A DNA stretch of 39,669 nt, from positions 1 through 39,669 of the forward strand of contig JAKLKD010000030.1 in the NCBI GenBank assembly GCA_023150845.1, in the 5' to 3' direction. Below, piece after piece: positions 31,471-39,669 of the stretch. A program made the position numbers and the translations under genes. Position 1 is the stretch's first letter; every line of letters starts with the position of its first letter. Source of the stretch: Myxococcota bacterium (GTDB lineage: Bacteria > Myxococcota_A > UBA796 > CAJQPC01). Below the pieces are notes generated by a model. That model saw only the letters and a list, made by a program, of their open reading frames with translations. It did not search any database and was not told where the DNA came from.

Positions 31471-34319
31471 GCCACCAGCTCCGCCGTGAGCTCCTCGACG
31501 AGCGGGTCGAGGTCGTCCCCAAAGAGCTTGTCGGCCTTGCCCAAGCCGCCGCGCTCGATGAAGGGGGTGTCGTCGAGGTCGTCGCGGGTCAGCTCCATGT
31601 CCACGATGACGCGGTCCTTGATCAGGTGCAGCCAGTCGAGCTGCTCGGCGGTGAAGGTGCGGCCACGGTTGGATTGTGTGGCGAGCCAGTTGTTGAAGCG
31701 GGCCTCGGCGTGCTCGGCGAAGGACACGAGCTCCTCCTCGACGCCCAGGGCGTGCCGCACGAGGCTGATGAGGTCGGTGAGCTGGGCGCCTTTGCTCTGG
31801 CCGCGCACCCGGCCCGCCTCGACGCGCTCATAGGCCGCCCAGAGGTCGGCGCGGGTCCACTGGCGGGGCGGCCGCTCCAGGGCGCTCACCAGCTCACGCA
31901 GGGCGGCGCGGGTGAGGCGCTGGGCGTAGGGCCGGGCGTAGAGCACACGCAGGGCGCTGTATTGGTCGCGGTGCTCTTGGCAGAAGGTCTGAAACGCGCT
32001 CACGACGGCCTGGGCGTTGTTGTACTCCAGCTCCAGATCAGCCCGGCGGCCTACGCGGGTCAGCTCGTCGGCGGTCGTGTGGTCGATGAGCACATGCTGG
32101 TCACGGCGAATGGAGAGAACAGCCTCGCGGAGCGGCTCGACGTAGGCCAAGGGCGCCACGGCGGCCTCCCGCAGCTCCTCCTCAGCGGCCTGGCGCTGGT
32201 CGTCGGTGGGTGTTGTGCCGGGGGCGAGGTGGTACATCTCACGAGCCTTGGCCAGCGCGTGCTCCTCGTCCAAAGAGTTGATGAGGTCGGCGGTGAGCTG
32301 GCGCAGGCTGAGGCCCTCGCTCGCCTCCACCACCTGCGCCTGCTGGGCGGAGGTGGCGATGCGGTCCAGGCGGTCCAGGCGCGCGGCGAGGGTCGAGAGC
32401 AGGTCCGGGTCACGGTCGCCGAAGGCCACGAGCTTGAGCAGCTTGTCTAAGCTCAGGCTGGGGTCGCGGTCCATCGGCGGGTCGTTCGGGGTGTCCTCCA
32501 TCACCCCCACACAGTCCACGAGCACGAAGTGGGTCTTTGTTAGCGCGTCGGGGGTGAGCGCCTGGAACTCATCATCCGAGATCGTGCGCACGCCGCGGCC
32601 CTTCATCTGCTCCAGCAGCACCCTGGAGCGCACCGAGCGCATAAACACCACACACTCCAAGGCGCGGATGTCGGTGCCGGTGGCGATCATGTCCACGGTG
32701 ATCGCCACGCGCAGGGTGGGGCTGTTCTTGAACGCGGTGATGAGGTCTTCGGGCTTGCGGGAGGCGCCCTTCGCGCCGTCTCGCTCGGTCTTGTAGGTGA
32801 TCTTGACGGCCTGCTCGTTGGAGAGCGCCCACTCCTCCCGCAAGATGCGCAGGATGTCTTCAGCGTGGTCGTCGGACTTCGCGTAAAAGAGCGTCTTGGG
32901 GATCGTGCTGCGTCCGGGGAAGATCTCGGTGAACATCCGCTCGCGCAGGGCGCGCAGCACGGTGCGGATCTGGTCGGGCACCACCACGCTGCGGTCGAGC
33001 GCCGTCGCCGCATAGCTCACGTCCTCGTCGAGCGCCTCCCAGGTGGTCTTGCGGGTGCTTCGGTCGCGTCGCGCAACAGCGGTCTGGGGCTCGGCGATGA
33101 TCGTGCCGCCCTCCTCGCTCACCCGCGTGCGCAGCTCGTACACCTGATACGGTACGTTCACCCGGTCCCGCACGGCCTGCTCGTGGCGGTACTCGCTGAC
33201 GACGTTGCCGTCAAAGAAGCCGTAGGTGTGCTTCGCGGGCGTGGCGGTGAGGCCGATGATCGAGGCGTCAAAATACTCAATCACCTGCCGCCAGAGCGTG
33301 TAGATCGAGCGGTGGCACTCGTCCACCACCACCACGTCAAACAGGTCCGGGGGCACGAGCGGGTTGTAGGTCACCGGGGGCGGCTCCCGCAGGATCGCCG
33401 GGCCGTCGCCCAGAAATCCCGAGCCCTCCTCGGCGTCTTCAGGCAGCGACGGAGCGCCGCTCAGGACGCTGTAGAGGCGCTGGATGGTGGTGATGACCAC
33501 CTTGTTCACGGGGTCGATCTGATTGTGTCGCAGCCAGGTCGTCGTGTACACGTCGCTGAACTTGCGCCCGTCGTCGGGGAGCGAGAAGCCCTGAAACTCC
33601 CGCTCGGCCTGACGCCCGAGGTTGCCGCGGTCCACCAAGAACAGCGCCCGCCGCGCGCCGCCCTCCTTGATCAGCCGGTAGAGCGCGCTCACGGCGGTGA
33701 AGGTCTTGCCCACACCCGTGGCCATCTGCACCAGCGCGCGGGGGCGGCCCTCACACACGCTGCGCTCAAGGTTCTGGATGGCGCTTACCTGCGGCGGGCG
33801 CATCCCGGCGGCGTAGAGCGGCGGCGCGTGGCGCATTCGACCGATGAGCGTCGGCGCGCTGGGCGCGGCGGGCAGGCCCTTCCGAATCTTGAGCGCGTCG
33901 TCGAGCCAGAGCTGGAGCGTCTCCGGGCGATGAAACCAGAACACCCGCCGGGCGCGGGGCTCTGGGTCAAGGCCGTTGCTGAACCAGGTCTCCACACCCG
34001 TGCTCTCGTACAAGAACGGCAGGGGCGTGATCGGCGCCTTCGCCATGCTCGGCACGCCGCTGGCGTAGGCCCGCGTCTGGGCCTCGACGCCGCCCAAGGT
34101 CGTCCCCACCCGCTTGGCCTCGATGATGCCGACGAGCTGGGTGCCCAAGAACAGGGCGTAGTCGGCGGTGCCGCCCTTCATCGGCAGCTCGCGCAGGGCG
34201 ACGCCGGTGCCAGGGCGCAGGCTCATCTGACGCGCGCTCTGCACGGCCCAGCCCGCTTGGCGCAGCATGTCGTCGATCTGCTCGCGGGCGTGTTGTTCGG
34301 GGGTCAAGGGCTGGGGCAT
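31467..34319 (-). CDS. hsdR: Type I restriction enzyme endonuclease/translocase subunit HsdR
   Basis: 950 residues from ATG 34319. The N-terminal nuclease has TADYALFLGTQLVGIIEAKR (Asp53, Glu67-x-Lys69). The SF2 motor has Walker A ATGVGKT (200-206) and DECH (333-336), then TATPAKHTYGFF and the helicase C-terminal motif VDMIATGTDI...MKGRGVRTI. The C-terminal EcoEI-type domain ends in DKLFGDDLDPLVEELTAELVA. It cuts unmodified DNA after translocation, in complex with HsdM and HsdS. The frame extends 48 residues upstream but that part is Pro-rich and unconserved; a good ribosome site is not obvious. Confidence 0.95.
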   Translation of the reverse strand: MPQPLTPEQHAREQIDDMLRQAGWAVQSARQMSLRPGTGVALRELPMKGGTADYALFLGTQLVGIIEAKRVGTTLGGVEAQTRAYASGVPSMAKAPITPLPFLYESTGVETWFSNGLDPEPRARRVFWFHRPETLQLWLDDALKIRKGLPAAPSAPTLIGRMRHAPPLYAAGMRPPQVSAIQNLERSVCEGRPRALVQMATGVGKTFTAVSALYRLIKEGGARRALFLVDRGNLGRQAEREFQGFSLPDDGRKFSDVYTTTWLRHNQIDPVNKVVITTIQRLYSVLSGAPSLPEDAEEGSGFLGDGPAILREPPPVTYNPLVPPDLFDVVVVDECHRSIYTLWRQVIEYFDASIIGLTATPAKHTYGFFDGNVVSEYRHEQAVRDRVNVPYQVYELRTRVSEEGGTIIAEPQTAVARRDRSTRKTTWEALDEDVSYAATALDRSVVVPDQIRTVLRALRERMFTEIFPGRSTIPKTLFYAKSDDHAEDILRILREEWALSNEQAVKITYKTERDGAKGASRKPEDLITAFKNSPTLRVAITVDMIATGTDIRALECVVFMRSVRSRVLLEQMKGRGVRTISDDEFQALTPDALTKTHFVLVDCVGVMEDTPNDPPMDRDPSLSLDKLLKLVAFGDRDPDLLSTLAARLDRLDRIATSAQQAQVVEASEGLSLRQLTADLINSLDEEHALAKAREMYHLAPGTTPTDDQRQAAEEELREAAVAPLAYVEPLREAVLSIRRDQHVLIDHTTADELTRVGRRADLELEYNNAQAVVSAFQTFCQEHRDQYSALRVLYARPYAQRLTRAALRELVSALERPPRQWTRADLWAAYERVEAGRVRGQSKGAQLTDLISLVRHALGVEEELVSFAEHAEARFNNWLATQSNRGRTFTAEQLDWLHLIKDRVIVDMELTRDDLDDTPFIERGGLGKADKLFGDDLDPLVEELTAELVA

Positions 34320-34529
34320 GAGGGGCGCGGGGGTGGCGGTTTCGGCAAGGGTAGCATGAGGGGGGGGCGAGGGTGGTGGCTTGCGGCGGTCGTTGTTGGC
34401 TGGAGGTGCCTGTAGACCCTCCGCTGCGGCCAGCCTGCCCGGCCTCGCGGTCCTCATCCGCACGACTGGCGAGTGTAGGGCAACAACCGCAGCGCTACCG
34501 CGTAGCCAAGCGGCTGCGAGCTGCGCAGC

Positions 34530-35369
34530 TCACCCTGAAGATGCGGCGGCGCGAATGAAGGGCCGTGATTGACGCGAACCGTCGAGGTCGTAGTTTGACC
34601 TCCACTCAAAGGCCCTCTCTTTCCTCTGATCGGACATGGAGCCACAACGAGCCTTGAGGACATAGGAGGCGCCGCCCGAAGCGGAGCCGTCCTGGTCGTT
34701 TGGGGGGCGCACATGAAAGATCACATCCACCGCTTCGGCGGCCTTATCGAATGAAGCCAGCGTGGGCATTCCTTTCCGCTGAGCGTGTACGACCCCAACA
34801 ACGATGGCGACGTTGAGCGCTTTGGCCAAGGCTTTCAGTTCGTTACAAGTCTCGGGTATTCTTCCCTTCATGACCGTCAGATTCGTCATAAGGACCACGC
34901 GCAGCCCTTGAGAGTTTGACTTAAACTGACGCAGACGCTCACGGATGTTTTTACGTTGATCCTGTACGAAGTAGAGGATTTGGGTTGGGTGAAGGGACGC
35001 TTCGACGAGCTTTTGTCTTACCTGAGAATCGCGCTTGATCTCGCCAAACGCAAACCCGATCCCCTCGACCCCCAACACCGCGCCAATTGTGGTGACCAAG
35101 CCTATGACCGTCCTCTCGTCGTGGCTGGAGATCACGACCAGCTCTTTGGGCTTAAGTCCGCCTAGTTCGTTGTCAAATTCAGGGATGCCCGTTGGGACCA
35201 TGTCGTCTCTGTAGCTGTTGACTACGTTCACACTCGTCGAATCCCGACCAGAGCCATCTTCCACACGACCTCCGAGAGTTGACGGCTCAGGCTGGCCTAC
35301 GATGACCTCTGAGCCCTTCTCAGACTCAGCGACGTCCATGCCAGCTTTGCCGCGCGGCAAGCTATCCAC
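34530..35369 (-). CDS. DnaB-like RecA-fold protein with a degenerate Walker A
   Basis: 279 residues. Residues about 55-260 follow the DnaB C-terminal helicase domain: TGIPEFDNELGGLKPKELVVIS, GFAFGEIKRDSQVRQKLVEA, LRVVLMTNLTVMK, ELKALAKALNVAIVVGVVHAQRKGMPTL and AAEAVDVIFHVRP. But the P-loop is replaced by SSHDERTVIG instead of GxxxxGK(T/S), so ATP hydrolysis is doubtful. The N-terminal primase-binding domain is missing. GTG 35369 has GAAGG seven bases upstream; ATG 35339 (MDVAESEKG) is an alternative. Base composition is lower in GC than the neighbours. Possible role as a regulator or remnant phage/plasmid helicase. Confidence 0.65.
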   Translation of the reverse strand: MDSLPRGKAGMDVAESEKGSEVIVGQPEPSTLGGRVEDGSGRDSTSVNVVNSYRDDMVPTGIPEFDNELGGLKPKELVVISSHDERTVIGLVTTIGAVLGVEGIGFAFGEIKRDSQVRQKLVEASLHPTQILYFVQDQRKNIRERLRQFKSNSQGLRVVLMTNLTVMKGRIPETCNELKALAKALNVAIVVGVVHAQRKGMPTLASFDKAAEAVDVIFHVRPPNDQDGSASGGASYVLKARCGSMSDQRKERAFEWRSNYDLDGSRQSRPFIRAAASSG

Positions 35370-35919
35370 GATGAAGCCTTCGGCAAGTTTAGACGCCGAT
35401 GAAACGACGCGACAGCCGTGATCTTGTGGTGCGGTTGCCTTGGGGGCTGGCGCTTACGGGGATGCGAGCCGCTGCCCCTTGTGTATCGCCGAGGTGGCCG
35501 CCTCCCCGTCAACCAGCCGATGCGTCCATCCTGACTCCTGGCCGCCAAGACTCTCTCGCCTGAGCGCGCGGGCTTGGTCGGTCCCGCGCCTCCAAGGACC
35601 AGCGCCCCGCTGCGCGAGAAGACGGTGAGCCCGACGTGCTCGACGCCAGGGACACGCCGAGCGCAGGCGACGCTAGGCCACTGAGACGAGCGAGGCTGTG
35701 ACCCAGGACGCCGAAGGAGGAGGCTGCCGCTCACGCGCTTCGCTTGGCGGCGTGTCGGAGGGACAGACCGCTAGCGTGCCGACGGAGCTGGCCATCCCCC
35801 AGGCGGCGGTGGGGCGTCTCGGGCCGGTAGACGTCGGGAGGTGGGGCGAAGCGCGCTGGACCCTTGGGCCAGAAGCGGGCCGAAGAGGACGCTCGGGCGC
35901 TGCGCCCGGCTGTGCCTGC

Positions 35920-35960
35920 TGTGCCCCTGCGGGGCACAACCCGGCGCCACGGGGCGCCGG
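35920..35960. other. Two adjacent perfect hairpins
   Basis: Hairpin 1: TGTGCCCC-tgc-GGGGCACA (35920-35938). Hairpin 2: CCGGCGCC-acgg-GGCGCCGG (35941-35960), separated by only two bases. Both stems are 8 bp without mismatch. They could be a terminator-like RNA structure without a U-tract on the + strand (followed by TAAACAGC), or a protein binding or recombination element near the Rhs cassette. Confidence 0.6.
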
Positions 35961-36061
35961 TAAACAGCCTCCAAGGGTCATTGGAGCGGGTTTAGGCCGA
36001 ATCTCCCGTTCTACGGGGGCCTCCAGAGCTCCCGCGAGAGACGACCGCTCCCCCTCACGCG

Positions 36062-36172
36062 GGGCCGACCCCGGCGCTGGTCGTGGTGATTCGGGCACAA
36101 TGAGCGGGGCACAGTGGAGACGACCGCGGCACAGACAGGGCCGACCCCGGCGCTGGTCGTGGTGACTCGGGC
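36062..36172. repeat. 35-bp direct repeat, 76 bp apart
   Basis: GGGCCGACCCCGGCGCTGG continues through CGTGGTGA(T/C)TCGGGC in both copies (36062-36096 and 36138-36172), with one difference. Each copy is followed within six bases by an ATG (36102 and 36176). The second of these is the apparent start of the Rhs frame, so that upstream part probably arose by duplication. Confidence 0.75.
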
Positions 36173-36175
36173 TCT

Positions 36176-37954
36176 ATGAACGATCAGCGCGCGGCGAGGG
36201 GGCGGGAGGCGCGGCGGCAGGCGCGGGCGCTGATGCCCGCTGAGGATCGTGACCCCCGCTGCACATTCCTACGCGACGGCGCCGAGGCCTACGCGGCCGA
36301 CATGACCGCCTGCGATGCCGCCGACGAGGGCTATACTCCAAGCGCAAGCAAAGGAGAGACGCGCATCCTGCCCGACGCCGCCGGCACCCCGCTTCGCTCT
36401 GGGCGCTCCGGCGGCCACCGCCTCCGTCCGCTCCACGGCGCCGCGCGCCGCCCGGCTGGGCTCGTGTTCGACGCCGCCGCAGGCGTGGGGCAGGTCAGGA
36501 GCTCCATCTTCGGCGACACGCTCATGGACGAGAGACCTAAGACCGCGGGCGGCAACGAGGCCAGGCGCAAACGGTACGGCTCGGGCGTGCTGCAAGAGGA
36601 GCGTCAAACGCTGCACGTCTTGGACGACCAGCGCCGCGCCGCCATGATCGAGACCCTGACGGTGACCGGCGGGAGCGCGGTGAGCACGCCGACGCCGAGG
36701 TTCCGCTACCAGCTCGACGACCAGCTCGGCTCGGCCTTGCTGGAGGTGGACGATGACGGCGGGGTGATCCGCTACGAAGAATACCACCCCTACGGCACGA
36801 CGGCCTGGTGGGCCGAGGACGCGGCGATCGAGTTGAGCCGCAAGCGGCATCGGTACACCGGGAAAGAGCGGGATGAGGAGACCGGGCTGCAAGTCCACTC
36901 GGCGAGGACCTACGCGCCTTGGCTGGGGCGGTGGGATAGGCCGGATCCGATTGGGTTGAGGGATGGGGGGAATCGGTGGGGGTATGGGGGGGGGAGGCCG
37001 CTGGCGTCGGTCGATCCTTCAGGCACAGCAGATTTTCCTGTTGAGGGCGACTATTTCAATCCGTATAATACGCTAGGCAGCATAACTGTGTATAGGGATG
37101 AGGCTCCGGGACCACACCCTGCGAACGCTATGTCGTGGACAGAGTATCAGCGGCGCGAGCAGAGCACAAAGCCATTAGAAAGGGAGAGCTATACTGGAGC
37201 GTTGCTCAGTCCCTTTGAGGCGCTTATTGAAGACGTCAATGCGGTTCAATCAGAGTTTAATGACCTTGTTGCTCCTGCAGTGAACCCAGGAGGTGCGGCT
37301 ATCTCATTCGGGGCCGGTATGGCCTACGACTACTTTCTGTCGGCGTGTCCTGAACAATACCAAGAGGCAGTAGAATTTGCCAACAATGCCTTGAACAGCG
37401 ACCTATATTTAGCAGCGGAAGACCTTCCAGCGTTGTGGCTGGCGGGCAAAGCGGCGAAGACTGCATCAACAGTGGTGATCGCAGATACAGCGGAGCTACT
37501 TACTGACGCTTCTCGTCATCTTGACTCTGCACTCTCGCGTGGCGCGTTGACTCCCGATGGCAGATTGGTCCCAATTCCTGACAGGCCAAACCCTAATAGA
37601 GCGCCAGATGCTCCGAAGTCCCCTGATGCGAATTTTATGGCTGGGTATGGAAAACCTCTGGACGCAATCGTTGAGGACAAGTCGGGTAACTTTTTCCCGG
37701 GAATTCGTTATAGCATGGGCACGGTACTAGGACTTAAGAGTGTAAAGGGCGGCTTAACAGTTCAACCCGTTACAAATCCTGCGAATTCGGAGGCGTTGCG
37801 CAAGCAAATCCCGGGAGCCTGGGAGAAGGTTTATCAGGATGGTTACAATATGGCGGGTGAGAGAGTTTCGGTCCACTATTATCGACATACAGATACTAAA
37901 CAAGTCTCTGCTGTGAAAACAGTCGGTGGATGGAGCAACAAAAGTGAGCAATGA
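36176..37954 (+). CDS. Orphan Rhs core fragment with variable C-terminal toxin tip
   Basis: 592 residues. Residues about 90-280 are Rhs core: RYQLDDQLGSALLEVDDDGGVIRYEEYHPYGTT, RHRYTGKERDEETGLQVHSARTYAPWLGRWDRPDPIGL, ending in the hallmark ASVDPSG. The following 310 residues are a variable tip; its DNA (from about 37021) drops sharply in GC, the usual sign of an exchanged toxin module. The C-terminus (GAWEKVYQDGYNMAGERVSVHYYRH, VSAVKTVGGWSN) may be the toxic domain, target unknown. The first 88 residues are unrelated to Rhs and the N-terminal thousand or so residues of a full Rhs are absent, so this is an orphan cassette. The stop overlaps the immunity gene in ATGA. Confidence 0.7.
   Translation: MNDQRAARGREARRQARALMPAEDRDPRCTFLRDGAEAYAADMTACDAADEGYTPSASKGETRILPDAAGTPLRSGRSGGHRLRPLHGAARRPAGLVFDAAAGVGQVRSSIFGDTLMDERPKTAGGNEARRKRYGSGVLQEERQTLHVLDDQRRAAMIETLTVTGGSAVSTPTPRFRYQLDDQLGSALLEVDDDGGVIRYEEYHPYGTTAWWAEDAAIELSRKRHRYTGKERDEETGLQVHSARTYAPWLGRWDRPDPIGLRDGGNRWGYGGGRPLASVDPSGTADFPVEGDYFNPYNTLGSITVYRDEAPGPHPANAMSWTEYQRREQSTKPLERESYTGALLSPFEALIEDVNAVQSEFNDLVAPAVNPGGAAISFGAGMAYDYFLSACPEQYQEAVEFANNALNSDLYLAAEDLPALWLAGKAAKTASTVVIADTAELLTDASRHLDSALSRGALTPDGRLVPIPDRPNPNRAPDAPKSPDANFMAGYGKPLDAIVEDKSGNFFPGIRYSMGTVLGLKSVKGGLTVQPVTNPANSEALRKQIPGAWEKVYQDGYNMAGERVSVHYYRHTDTKQVSAVKTVGGWSNKSEQ
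36440..36975 (+). repeat. Rhs core repeat, copy 1 (copy 2 at 39128-39669)
   Basis: The segment is closely similar to 39128-39669, apart from a 6-bp deletion in copy 2 at the ACCGG/CAGC region (about 39349). It begins abruptly at GCCGCGCGCCGCCCGGCTGG in both copies. Such repeated core fragments flank swapped tips in Rhs loci and allow homologous recombination to change the toxin. Confidence 0.85.
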
Positions 37955-38343
37955 AACCAAACATACATGCTGAAATCTGGCAGTTGGAGCAGGTGCTCGT
38001 CCTTCTGACTATTGGAATCATAGATTCCATAAAACGAGGTGGGATGTCCTTCGGCGAGGCACGTGAGATCCTATTTCAACCTAAGACGCTATGGACCTTG
38101 ATGCGTCCTGACATTCAGGATGTCATTCAGCCGGAAATACTGGATCTCGTCCGTCAAACAATAGAGCTTGAGGATACGCATCTCTTTTGGCCGGACCATC
38201 TACCAGAATCATTAGACAATATTCACCAGATCGCGTACACTTGTCTAAAGAATCGACGAGAAGCCAGTCTCTCGCCAGAATTTTGGCTTCACTGTATTAC
38301 AGGTAGTGAGATGACACCCAACTTCGATGACGATGCTGAATAA
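37951..38343 (+). CDS. DUF3969 immunity protein
   Basis: 130 residues with the DUF3969 pattern: LLTIGIIDSIKRGGMSFGEAREILFQPKTLWTLM, then IELEDTHLFWPDHLPESLDNI. GC content is low, like the tip that precedes it. Overlap ATGA with the Rhs stop and its position directly after the tip are those of a cognate immunity gene; that pairing is inference. Complete, with no signal peptide, so it would act in the cytoplasm. Confidence 0.8.
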   Translation: MKPNIHAEIWQLEQVLVLLTIGIIDSIKRGGMSFGEAREILFQPKTLWTLMRPDIQDVIQPEILDLVRQTIELEDTHLFWPDHLPESLDNIHQIAYTCLKNRREASLSPEFWLHCITGSEMTPNFDDDAE

Positions 38344-38815
38344 GATGCTACAGGCCATTCCTGCGGCCTAATCTGGGCCTCAGGAGCGGCCATACTCGCC
38401 GAAAACGACAATACAGTTCCCCCAGTTCGAGTAGAGCGTAAGATCGCGCCGCAATATGACGTAATATGACGCCCAGGTAGCCACGATCTGACGGAGACAT
38501 GGGAGATCATGCCGAGGAAGAGCGGGGTCGCATAGGCGCCGCAGGGCAAGCGAGGTGACCGTTACTTGAGCCGGAGGAGATGTAAGCACCTCGAGGGCAC
38601 GAACACGGCGACCGCAGTGGATTGGCCCAACGAATTGGTTGTCTCCCTCACGAACATAAACACTGACCCGGAACCAGCGACACTCCCAGCGCCAGACGTC
38701 AGCCAACTAGACGACCTGCTCGTGGTGTTGGAACTCTCAGTGACCTGAGCCGCCCCCCAACCCCCATAGGCGCTAACATACTGGACACCTGATCCGCATC
38801 GGATAAAGATGGCGC
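38344..38815. other. Gap between immunity gene and transposase fragment
   Basis: The GC content rises across this stretch. A minus-strand frame (38380-38706, WRWECRWFRVSVYVREGDNQF...) is open but has no recognised domain or credible start. A short hairpin ATCCG-cat-CGGAT precedes the transposase start. It may contain remnants of another tip or the left end of the insertion element. Confidence 0.5.
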
Positions 38816-39669
38816 GTGTCTCGCTCCATCACCGATCTGCTCTCGTCCGCGGCTTGGGAAGACCTCACCGCATGGCTGCCCCATGATCTCGACGCGCTCG
38901 CCGCCAAAAGCGGCGGTTTCCAGCGTCGTCGCGCGATTCAGTCGCCACTAGATTTCATCCGGCTCGCGCTGGCGTATGGGCTCCTCGACCTCTCGCTGCG
39001 CTCCGCTGCGGCCTGGAGCGCAGATCATGGCCTCGGCCAGCTCTCGGATGTCGCTGTTTTGGGCCGACTTCGTCGTGGCTGGCCGTTCTTGGAGGCGGTG
39101 TTCCAGGCGATGCTAACCCGTCAAGTTGCCGCGCGCCGCCCGGCTGGGCTCGTGTTCGACGCCGCCCCAGGCGTGGGGCAGGTCAGGCGCTCCATCTTCG
39201 GCGACACGCTCATGGTGGAGAGACCTAAGACCGCGGGCGGCTACGAGGCCAAGCGCAACGGGAACGGCTGGGGCGTGCTGCAAGAGGAGCGTCAAACGCT
39301 GCACGTCGTGGACGACCAGCTCCGCGTCAGAGTGATCGAGGCCGTGACCAGCAGGTGCTCGATGGGCACGCCGACGCCGAGGGTCCGCTACGCGCTCGAC
39401 GAAGAGCTGGTGTCCGCCATGCTGGCGGCCGACGGCGACAGCGGGGTGAGCCGCGACGAGGAGGTCCACCCCTACGGCACGACGGCCTGGTGGGCCGAAG
39501 ACGCGGCGATCGAGGTGAGCCGCAAGCGGGTTTGGTACAGCGGGAAAGAGCGGGATGAGGAGACCGGGCTGCTAGTCCACTCGGCGCGGACCTACGCGCC
39601 TTGGCTGGGGCGGTGGGATTGGCCGGATCCGATTGGGTTGAGGGATGGGGGGAATCGGTGGGGGTATGT
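38816..39669 (+). pseudogene. Truncated IS4-type transposase fused in frame to an Rhs core fragment
   Basis: From GTG 38816 the frame has the N-terminal domain of an IS4-like transposase: AAWEDLTAWLPHDLDALAAKSGGFQRRRAIQSPLDFIRLALAYGLLDLSLRSAAAW..LSDVAVLGRLRRGWPFLEAVFQAML (about 105 residues). At 39128 it passes, without a stop, into the second Rhs core copy (ARRPAGLVFDAAPGVGQV..., EERDEETGLLVHSARTYAPWLGRWDWPDPIGLRDGGN) and runs off the window. The DDE part of the transposase is lost. The DNA join is sharp, in frame at the protein level, so it may make a chimera, but most likely it is a decayed rearrangement. Confidence 0.75.
39128..39669 (+). repeat. Rhs core repeat, copy 2, incomplete at the window edge
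   Basis: Second copy of 36440-36975, with a 6-bp deletion and scattered substitutions, some in the DP.GLRDGGN motif region. Its right end, where a second toxin tip would follow, lies beyond the window. Confidence 0.85.

Larger units (their letters stand above)
35370..36175. other. Gap without a supported gene; hairpins and direct repeats
   Basis: Frames on both strands give low-complexity Arg/Ala/Pro/Gly translations with no domain, so I call no gene. Structural features are two adjacent perfect hairpins (35920-35938 and 35941-35960) and a 35-bp direct repeat (36062-36096 and 36138-36172). A palindrome TTGCCGCGCGGCAA sits just within the start of the DnaB-like gene at 35348-35361. Confidence 0.6.

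Noticed and set aside
32865-34415. Long + strand frame over hsdR
   Set aside because: Antisense of HsdR; translation is His/Arg/Val-rich without any domain.
1-39669. tRNA or rRNA genes
   Set aside because: I saw no cloverleaf-like or rRNA-like segment; none reported.

Overview
This window is GC-rich (mostly about two thirds G+C) DNA from a Gram-negative denitrifying bacterium: it encodes a beta-barrel outer-membrane protein, periplasmic Tat and Sec substrates, lipoproteins and many c-type cytochromes. The domain mixture (NrfD-type modules, Nap, c-type NO reductase, Rhs tip cassettes) would suit a member of the former Deltaproteobacteria/Myxococcota, but no marker gene fixes the taxonomy; that is inference.

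Layout. 1-1808: the tail of a coiled-coil gene, then about 1.6 kb of non-coding DNA with a 100-bp tandem repeat and a helically phased array of GGTCA/TGACC palindromes, ending at a strong sigma-54-type promoter. 1809-5958 (+): a nitrosative-stress/metal module: a RIC (ScdA/YtfE) di-iron repair protein, a second hemerythrin-like protein, a radical SAM enzyme, and an unusual hemerythrin/radical-SAM fusion. 5955-8342 (-): DUF59 Fe-S assembly factor, polytopic membrane protein and DUF1858-DUF2249-DUF2249 protein, also behind a sigma-54-type promoter. 8499-8948 (-): an Rrf2/NsrR-like Fe-S regulator. 9105-15053 (+): nitric oxide reductase operon norC-norB-norQ-norD plus a membrane protein. 15163-17980 (+): nirK (lipoprotein with C-terminal haem c), nirV, SCO. 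18001-20364 (-): norF-like, norE-like and a porin. 20454-26949 (-): a periplasmic nitrate reductase operon encoding tetraheme lipoprotein, four-cluster ferredoxin, NrfD membrane subunit, NapD, NapA, a duplicated tetraheme NapB-like protein and a small unknown protein. 27112-27537 (+): small membrane protein.

From 27733 onward the window is an accessory island: a type I restriction-modification system (hsdR, GxxExxY gene, hsdS, hsdM) split by a large inverted repeat, a DnaB-like RecA-fold protein with an eroded Walker A, a repeat-rich gap with two perfect hairpins, an orphan Rhs core fragment with a low-GC toxin tip and its DUF3969 immunity gene, and a transposase N-terminus fused in frame to a second Rhs core fragment that runs off the window.

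How it works together: electrons from quinol would pass through NrfD, the ferredoxin subunit and the tetraheme lipoprotein to the NapB-like protein and NapA (nitrate to nitrite); NirK makes NO; NorCB, matured with NorQ/NorD, makes N2O. No nosZ is present here. The hemerythrin/RIC/DUF59 genes plausibly detect or repair NO damage. A recurring near-palindrome, ideal form AACAGACAT-N2-ATGTCTGTT, lies 15-21 bp before (or, once, at) the start codon of five transcription units, including norC, nirK, the porin and the nap operon, and may be the operator of the Rrf2 regulator encoded in the same cluster.
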